From Cylindrodendrum hubeiense (lineage: Eukaryota > Ascomycota > Sordariomycetes > Hypocreales > Nectriaceae), in NCBI GenBank assembly GCA_014621425.1, contig JAANBB010000198.1:1-64000 (forward strand): DNA of 64,000 bases, written 5' to 3'. Shown here in pieces: positions 56,652-64,000 of this stretch; within the stretch, counting starts at the first letter, position 1; every line of letters begins with the position of its first letter. The translations under genes were made by a program, and so were the position numbers. A model generated the notes under the pieces. It did no database searches, was not told where the DNA came from, and saw nothing but the letters and a program-made list of their open reading frames with translations.

Positions 56652-57554
56652 ATGCCTAGCTTCAAAAACTACATCGTCTCGTGGGCGGTGTGGTGGAAGT
56701 GCAAGGGCACCTGGCAGTCCGCCGAGGGCCTCAACAAGCGCATCGTGGCGGACCGCAAGACGGGGACGCACCAGCCGCCGGACCATCTTCACAAGAAGTT
56801 CATCATTGAGGAGACGAAGCGGCCCGAGGGCTACACCGTGTACACGGTCGCGCCCAAGTCGGAGACGCCCACGCAGGCCCGGCTGATGTACCTCCACGGC
56901 GGCGGCTTCGTCTTCGAGATCACCACCCAGCACTGGGCCATCGTGGCCGAGCTCGCCGACCGTCTCCAGGCCGTCGTCACCGTGCCCATCTACCCGCTGG
57001 GGCCCGAGACGCCCGTGCTGCAGATGTACGACGAGGTCCAGCCGCTGTACAACGAGCTGGCGGCCGATCCGGACCCGACGCCGTTCTGGGTCATGGGCGA
57101 CTCGGCCGGTGCCACCATGACGCTCGTCATGACACAGCAGGCCCGTCTGGCTGGCGTGCCCACGGCCTCGCGCCTGGTGCCCATCACGCCCTGCACCGAC
57201 TCCAGCCTCGTCAACCCAGAGCTGCACGCCATGGCGCCCTATGACCCCTGGCTGGACGTCCCGGGCATCCAGGAGGTGACGCGCCTCATCTGCCCCGATG
57301 TCGATAACAAGAACCCGCGCGTGAGCCCCATCTACGGCGATCTGACCTTCCCGCCCATGCTGCTCTTCGCCGGTGGGGTGGACCTCTTGACGCCGGACAT
57401 CAAGAAGATGGCGGAGATGGCCAAGGAGAAGGGCACGCAGGTCGAGCTGGTGCTTGGCGAGGGCATGATGCATGTGTGGCCACTGCTTCCCATCCCCGAG
57501 GCAACGGTAGCCGTGAACAAGATTGTTGAATGGCTAGAGGAGTCAAAGAAGTGA
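56652..57554 (+). CDS. Alpha/beta hydrolase, hormone-sensitive-lipase family
   Basis: Single exon of 300 residues. HSL-family hallmarks are complete: oxyanion-hole LHGGGFVF (about residues 80-87), nucleophile elbow GDSAGA (about 150), a catalytic Asp in GGVDLLTPD (about 240) and catalytic His in MMHVWPLLP (about 275). Substrates are probably short-chain esters or lactones of secondary metabolites; nothing in the sequence fixes them. It has no signal peptide, so it is intracellular. It converges with a broken MFS transporter, and a P450 lies 4.4 kb further on, so these may be remains of a small metabolite cluster. Codon choice is strongly GC-ending. Confidence 0.9.
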   Translation: MPSFKNYIVSWAVWWKCKGTWQSAEGLNKRIVADRKTGTHQPPDHLHKKFIIEETKRPEGYTVYTVAPKSETPTQARLMYLHGGGFVFEITTQHWAIVAELADRLQAVVTVPIYPLGPETPVLQMYDEVQPLYNELAADPDPTPFWVMGDSAGATMTLVMTQQARLAGVPTASRLVPITPCTDSSLVNPELHAMAPYDPWLDVPGIQEVTRLICPDVDNKNPRVSPIYGDLTFPPMLLFAGGVDLLTPDIKKMAEMAKEKGTQVELVLGEGMMHVWPLLPIPEATVAVNKIVEWLEESKK

Positions 57555-57747
57555 TTCTTTTCACTTATGGGAGGCGTCGGCGTTGGTTCAGGGGGACATG
57601 CTCATACAGTGGCATGGAGGCGGATACTCTCAACGGTCAACAGGATTCTGGTCAGGGTCATAATGTAGTCATGAATATTCCCAATGGAAGTGTAGAGCAT
57701 TTCTCACTCACTAATCTCAAATGCAAATTCGCTTCATAGCTGAAGCA

Positions 57748-59587
57748 TCAAACTGTTGTCTCTTCCTCCTTCGCTTTTGACCCAAAGTCCAGTCTATCCC
57801 ACCTCATCAGTAGCCCGCAGACTACGCACAGCGAACCGAACGCAACGACGATGTAAAACTCCCTCGCAATTACTTTCGCCACAGCTTCGATTCCACCACG
57901 CAGCACTTTGGGATCCTCCGACTCCCATATGACAGACGACACGCCCGCCAGTGCCTCGTTGATGTCGTGGTCACTGTATCGATCTGCGTCGTCACCTAGG
58001 GCTTCTACGAGGAGCTTGTGGCCGACATTATGAAAGATGGCGCCGGCAACGGCAAGGATCAGGGAGATGCCGCCCATCTGGAACATGTTGCAAATGGTGA
58101 GGCTGTCAACGCGGTCGCGCTGGTTCTTGTTGATGACATTTGAGATGGCGATGCCATGCTGGAAGGTCATGCCCACGCCGATGCCGATGAGAGCCTCGAG
58201 GGCCATCACCTGGGATTGGGGCGTGTCGACATCGAGGATGCAGGACATTGCAGCGCCGGCGGCTAAAGCGACGCCTCCACCTATGATGTAGATGATGTTA
58301 TAATGGCCGATCTTGGGCAGTAAGCGGCCAGTGACAGAGACGAATAGGATGAAGAGCAGAATAAAGGGCAACTGGCGGACCGTCTGCTGTAGCGCACCAA
58401 GGCGCGGGCGAAGGCGAAGAACAGGGGCGTGTAGTAGAGAGCGATGGCGTAGGAGGCTGTGGCACAACCGCAAGCTATCCATATGGGGATGAGATCGCGC
58501 CGCGATAGGATATGAACGGGGAACGATCGCTCCTCTGGCGTAGTAAAGATGCAAAAGTACTGCTGGATGCCCCAGAAGATGAAGACGACGCCAAAGACGA
58601 TCCACACGGCAATGGAGGCACCGGATCCCCAGTCCCAGACAGAGCCGGAGAAGGTGACGGCGATGGCAAAGAGCACGCCCGAGGCCATGTGTAGGAGGAT
58701 GCCGAGGGGGTCGATCTTGAGAAGGCGTTGCCAGACGGGAATATCAGGGGCTAGAGAGTGGCTTGGGAGGCAGAAGCAGGCTAATATAGCTGCAACACTG
58801 ATAAATGGGAGATTGATGTAAAATGCCCATCGCCATGTTGTCGTCGAGTTCTCTGCAAAGGCACTGCCGATAGGGCCCCCAGTAACGAGGCCGATTGCCC
58901 AGACGCCGCCTGTCATGCCGTACAGACTAGTCATCTCGGCTGGTGTAGCTAGGACAGCGTAATACGAATATGAACTGTAACAAGTCAGTCTATGTAGCTT
59001 CCAGAATCGTGCCCCTTTCGAAGGAATTCACTTACGTCTGCTGAATGATAGAGCCACCAACGCCCATGATGATGCGGCCAACGATGACCATGGACATAGA
59101 CTGGGCAGCGCCAGCGATGGCAGAGCCGGCGATGAAGAGCAACAGGTTCGCTATAAAGATGGTGCGCATGTTGAAGGCAAACGTAAGCTTGCGGGCGAGC
59201 GTCACGACGCAGAAGTTGGCCAGCGCGTATGAAAGGCCGATCCAGGGGAGGAGATCGATGTGGCCAAAGGCCTCGTACAAGCGAGGCTGGATATTGGCGA
59301 CATTACTGATATCATAGCCTGAGATAAACAACTGTTAGATAAATATACGACGCCTGTAGGAAGGGGTTGGACGTGCCGTTCAGGACACAGGCAAGGAATA
59401 TGAGCACAAGACTGGCGTTCCACTTCCACTCAGGGATATGGCTTCGTGGATGAGGAGGCTCAGTCGTTCCTTCTTGGTCTTGTACTTGCTCTTCCTGTAG
59501 TTCTTCTCCTTTTTCACTTTGCGAGATGGAGAGTCTGGTGGTGGACGTGTCAACGTCAAGCTGGTCTGTCATCTTCTCTACAGACAT
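57748..59587 (-). pseudogene. MFS drug-transporter-like gene with a frameshift
   Basis: A major facilitator of the 14-helix drug:H+ antiporter type. On the minus strand an N-terminal exon starts at 59587 (hydrophilic tail, then LVLIFLACVLNG). The next (about 59300-59038) includes DISNVANIQPRLYEAFGHID, LPWIGLSYALANF and the loop FIANLLLFIAGSAIAG...GRIIMGVGG. An intron (gtaagt...ttacag) leads into LYGMTGGVWAIGLVTGGPIGSAFAE. The frame then breaks near 58400: the upstream frame reads YYTPLFFAFAR, and the remainder (GALQQTVRQLPFILLFILFV) continues in another frame as if one base were deleted. The C-terminal half is then intact to the stop at 57748. The first intron junction is also unclear. A sequencing error could imitate this. 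Confidence 0.7.
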
Positions 59588-61988
59588 TTTCGTTGTTGGA
59601 AATTCCTTGTGCTGAAAAGATTCGTAACACCGGGAATACCAGAACTAAGAGCTTGGCAGCTTCATAAAGTCTCCGAGGAAGCAGCCATGCTTGTGTATTG
59701 AGCTTATCCGTGAATCTAATCACCCGCCAAATCCGGCAGTATACGGTCAGCATCCACAAGGAGGTCAGCATATATCAGCTTACACCGAGGATCACTACCA
59801 AAGCTGGTGGCAGTTCTCACTCCAGTGTATTAGAGGCCCTATATGCTCGGTTCGATCGGGCTGCGCACCGAACGATGATTGGTGGTTGTTGAAAGTCGAC
59901 ATAGGATTTTGTTGTTGGTGTGCATCTCTTCTCTCTGTCATTGCAGTTGTTATGCCACACTCAGCCTGATCCCTCTTGGATCGGGCATTAGAAAACGTGG
60001 GCATAATGGGCAGTGCAATACTACCAAATGACATGTCAAGGAAGAAGGATTGGTGCGATTAAACCTGTGTGTGGGAGGCCTTGATGTGCTGGCTGTCGGA
60101 TATTTCCCCTTTCGTCAGCTGGGTGGTACCCTGGACATATATGGAATTCGTTGTGAGAAGCGGATTTAAGGATTCATAGCAGCATCATGGCAAGAAGGAT
60201 CTGAAGAGCAAGTGTATGAATAGAGATGAAGGAAAGAAAAAAGTCCCTGATGGATTTGTGTGCAGCATGTTGTTTGCGGGGCATTCCTTCAAGACGTTGC
60301 GTGTTGCTCTTGAAGTCACCAATACTGATGGATCCTCGCACCCTCCACCATGAAGACCGCCGTGACTTGAACGGAAGGATTTTTCCGGTCAGCGCTTAAG
60401 ATCATCGACTGGTACACAATTAATGCCTAGATATGGTCTGATCTGGGCTGGTTTCGAGATGCAGCCAGATCTTAGGGACTCGATCCGCCCTCACTACCGA
60501 CCCTTGCAACGAAACGGAACCGGACGTTCGGGTTGAATCAAGTCCGACTCGCCCACCCTTTCAAAAGGAGATAACGGCCCGTCTGCCGTAGAATCTCAGT
60601 CATCAACTAGGTGTCTGGTTTGAAGAATACGAAGCGGTGTGAGAGTCGATCTATAAGGAAAGAAAACACTAGTTATACCAAGTGTACGTTCCAACGGTGG
60701 TGCCAGCTAGGACGCTGCTAAGAAATGCGGCGCTCCCATTCGCGGCACGAATCGCACGGCACGAATCAGCCGGGATGGCTTTTGTAGAATGTTGCGTCTG
60801 CATTCAATGGAAGCATTAGACATGTTCTAGAAAACCCGCCTTCGACGGTGTGGCGTCTCACCCTCCCCTGCATGCCAAACCATGGTGTTTCCAGCTGAAA
60901 GCCGCATCACCGTGCGCTGAAACTCCAACTGCCCGGCCACGGCGATCTCAACACACTGGATCACGGCCTCTCCCGCAGCCATGGAACTCTAATTCACTCT
61001 GGCTTAGGAACAATACGCCCTGTTTCTAACCTAGTGATTCTAACTCATTGAGAACAGACCATCCAGCTGCCTTTGTCCCTGGGCATGGCCCCCTATTAGC
61101 TCGGGCGCGAGAGATCCGCTACCAGCGATCTACTGCTGCATTCAGGTTCTGCTGCATGTTCTCTCAAACACCGATAATATTGCTAGCAGGCCGAGTGTGA
61201 GAATCTGCAACAGGAGTTTGCTTCGTAGCTGTGCCCAAAAGGGTTCTTCAAAACAGCTTCAAGCTCGAGTCCAAACTCGAGTCCAAGCTCGAGCTCAAGC
61301 TCGAGTCTTTGGCCCGTGACTCGGCGGTTTGACCTGCAGCCATGGCTTGAGCGTCCCGTCTCACCAATTCACCGTCCTAAACTACTGTGAGAACCACCGT
61401 ATAAACTACTGCGGGCTTCTGTCGACCGTGGATCCTCTCTCCCCCTGGTGGAGGATATCCCGTCTCCTGTCCTGCCAAGGCCACGCTCCGCGGACACAGT
61501 AACGAACCATGAAAAACGAGAATAAATAGAACAAAGAAACCTGCACAATAGCATAAGTGCAGATGTACCTCAGACTAGGCTCATATCCTATGTATAAGAG
61601 CTGTACGCCAGGCTCCAGCCTTGGGCGTTCCCAGAACAACGGACTTTGTCCACTGAGCCCCACAGTGAATCTGCAGTCTGAGATCGAGGTGACCTGCTGG
61701 AGCTCACAGGTGAATGGCATGTGAAAGCGCGTGTGTTTATTTACTCTGGAGGACCTGCTACCGGCGCGCTGAACACTGGGAGCAACCCCCAAAGATTGAC
61801 AGCCTACATACCATCCTCCTTCTCCCCAACCCTTCACTTCCATTTCTCTCCTTTGCAACCAAAAACATACGAAGCTCTCCATTGTTTGACTTTTTCATTC
61901 ACCAACCGGAAGTTTTGGTTGCGAAGATTTATCCTCGATTGCTTTGCTGTGGCCTTCTACTCGCTCGCTGGCTATTCGACTACTGGCT
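59588..61988. other. Intergenic region before the P450 gene
   Basis: A 2.4-kb stretch with no supported gene. It holds the 12-base tandem repeat at 61261-61307; the final few hundred bases are the P450 promoter and leader. Confidence 0.4.
61261..61307. repeat. Tandem repeat, 12-base unit around CTCGAG, four copies
   Basis: Units aagctcgagtcc, aaactcgagtcc, aagctcgagctc and aagctcgagtc lie head to tail. Each has the palindrome CTCGAG at its centre. Confidence 0.85.
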
Positions 61989-63877
61989 ATGCCGAGCAAC
62001 CTACTAGCCCCGGGCAGCTGGGACCCGGCGACGATGCTGCAGTGCTTTCTGACCCACTTCACGATGCAGCCCAACTCGATATACGTCATTCTACTCGGCC
62101 TGGTGGCCATGACTCTGGCTTACAAGACTCTTGTCTATCCCTTCTATGTCTCCCCCCTGAGGCACCTCCCTGGACCCAAGGTATGTTACCCATAACTTTT
62201 TGACTGCACTTATCTGACAGCAACAGGACAACACTTTCTTCCTTGGCCAGACTCTCAAGTACCTTCACGTTTCTTGGATTCCAGACCTTTACTGCGAATG
62301 GTCTCGCGAATGGCCCGAGGCCCCTTTCATTCGTTGTCTCGGTATCGCAAACTCTGAAACGCTCTTCGTCAACAGTATCGAGGCGTACAAGGAGATCCTG
62401 CAGACCAAGAGCGCCTACTTTGTCAAGCCCGCGTTCGCGCGGAGTTTCGCCCACGAGGTTATCGGAGACGGCCTTCCTTTCGACGAGGGCCAGCTCCATA
62501 AGCTGCGCCGAGCAGCCATTATGCGTAAGTCTGAGAGACTGTATCGGAATAGGATGTGGCTAACCTGATCATGTAGGTGCATTTTCTGTCCCTCGCCTCA
62601 AGGCCTCATTTCCCATGGTTCAAGGCAAGGCGAAGCAGTGGACAGATTTCCTGAACCAAAGGAAAGACAGAGCTGGCGATGTCGAAAGTAAGTTTACTTC
62701 TGTCACCCCATGAGTCGCACGCTAACCTAGAGTGAACAGTCGAAACAAGCATCTGGCAGGCAATTCTCGATGTGATCGGTATCGTGACGTTTGGTCAAGA
62801 CTTCAACCACCTTGAATCTGACCGCTCGCCGCTATTCAAATCCTTCTCGAATATTATGCAACCATCCACATTCGCTTATGTAGTCAACTACACCAACGCG
62901 AGCCTCCCGATACGAAAATATCTCCCCATCCAAGAGTTTCGAGAGACAGCGCGCCACCGTACGAAGGCCCGTGAATTTATTCGAGCTCATGTTTCGAAGA
63001 GACTGGAGGCTTTGCGGAAGGGTAAAGTGGCCGCTGGCACCACCCCCGATGCTCTCCAGTGCCTAGTTGAACACTCGGATCCGTCTTGGGATGAGGATAA
63101 GATTGTGGAATACGTAAGTCCCCCCCCCCAATCATGTTTTGGATAATTTAACTAATTGCAATAGGCGGTCAATCTAATGGTCCTTGGTAAGACACCCTGC
63201 TGAATCTTAGAAATGAGGTTGCGTATGCTGATTATTCGTTCAATAGGAGATGACACCACGGCTTGTTCGGTCGTCTGGGCGGTCCACGAGTTGTCGCACC
63301 GGCCACAACTTCAGCAGCGATTGCGGGACGAGATTGAAAACCTTTGTACTCCTCTCGAGAGCGCCACTCACGTCAATATCGAAAAACTACCGCTCATGCA
63401 CAACTTTGTCCGGGAGGTTTTGAGAATGTACTGCGCTGGTAAGTAAAGGTCAAGCCCTCAGAGTAACCATGGCACCTCGCTAACAGTGAAATAGTGGCAA
63501 TCCTGCCCCGCGAAGCAACTCGTGATATCGACATCGCCGGCGTGGTCATCCCCAAGGGCACCGCGATCCAGCTCTCGCCGGCCGTGATGAACCTGCACAC
63601 GTCCGTCTGGGGTCCAACCGCCGCCGACTTCGACCCGGACCGCTGGGACTCGCTGTGTGGCGCGGCTGCGAGCCCCTATGCGTTCGAGACGTTCCACAAC
63701 GGGCCCCGCATGTGCATCGGCAAGCAGCTCGCTATGATGGAGATGAAAGCCATGCTGGTGGAGCTGGTGGGCCGGTTCCGCATTGAGGCCAAGGGCGAAG
63801 GGCCGCTGGAGGTGGCGCGGCCGACGTTTACGCTGCGACCGAAGGAGAAGTTGGTGGTGAGGCTGGTGGATTTGTAA
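61989..63877 (+). CDS. Cytochrome P450 monooxygenase
   Basis: Microsomal haem-thiolate monooxygenase. Seven exons (61989-62180, 62227-62524, 62577-62687, 62740-63113, 63165-63186, 63247-63438, 63495-63877) give 523 residues. An N-terminal membrane anchor (SIYVILLGLVAMTLAYKTLV) is followed by the Pro-rich hinge HLPGPK. The I-helix has GDDTTACS where AGxDTT is usual. The K-helix ExxR is EVLR, and the haem loop is FHNGPRMCIGKQLA with the axial Cys. One exon is only 22 nt. Start MPSNLLAPG is chosen for the distance to the anchor. The class is not clear (CYP-type fatty-acid or metabolite hydroxylase-like). It lies at the right edge of the window, so further cluster genes may follow. Confidence 0.92.
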
Positions 63878-64000
63878 GTGAATTTACGACGATTGTGTGA
63901 GATGTTGGATCGAGAGATGGATGGTGTTTGGCTCTGTGACCGGCGGTTTATGCCAATGATGTATGCAAGACGATGATGGAAATGTCGTATTAGACCTTGC

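Noticed and set aside
56598..57473. 291-codon minus-strand ORF
   Set aside because: Antisense shadow of the alpha/beta hydrolase, which has a full catalytic triad and GC-ending codons that leave the opposite frame open.

Overview
The window is nuclear DNA of a filamentous ascomycete (Pezizomycotina). A Sordariomycete, probably Hypocreales and Fusarium-like, is an inference from gene content and from the many short GT-AG introns of about 50-110 nt with CTAAC/CTGAC-type branch sites. I could rebuild exon-intron structures by hand for most genes, and the summed exon lengths come out divisible by three.

Layout. (1) 1-13.1 kb is mostly housekeeping: Rieske protein of complex III (5'-truncated by the window edge), CCT1/TCP1, prolyl-tRNA synthetase, a LYC1-type acetyltransferase, GINS subunit Psf2, a Ser-rich protein with a hidden Cys/His exon, and a secreted M28 leucine aminopeptidase. 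(2) 13.4-17.3 kb is degenerate or orphan sequence: a methyltransferase relic, a protein with a 72-bp internal duplication and an unassigned 432-codon ORF. (3) 17.3-30.8 kb is the most interesting part, a candidate fungal phosphonate biosynthetic cluster: phosphoenolpyruvate phosphomutase, a TauD/TfdA-like Fe(II)/2-oxoglutarate dioxygenase, a decayed GH31 glucosidase, phosphonopyruvate decarboxylase, an aldo-keto reductase and a glutathione-transferase-like protein. An arrestin-like adaptor and a large homeodomain plus C2H2 transcription factor follow at 31.2-36.7 kb. (4) 36.7-45.4 kb is gene-poor and partly AT-rich, with three small, mostly membrane or unknown genes. (5) 45.5-53.8 kb is housekeeping again: a TM9/EMP70 protein, Mediator Med4, complex III subunit Qcr10, ALG10 glucosyltransferase and a small conserved protein. 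(6) 56.6-63.9 kb is accessory: an HSL-type alpha/beta hydrolase, a frameshifted MFS transporter and a cytochrome P450.

How the genes may work together. The mutase would turn PEP into phosphonopyruvate, and the decarboxylase would pull that unfavourable equilibrium forward to phosphonoacetaldehyde. The aldo-keto reductase and the dioxygenase are plausible tailoring enzymes (reduction, hydroxylation or oxidative cleavage), and the GST-like protein may conjugate or detoxify. The end product cannot be read from the sequence. Relics in the accessory segments carry stop codons explainable by C-to-T changes, as expected from repeat-induced point mutation or ordinary decay.
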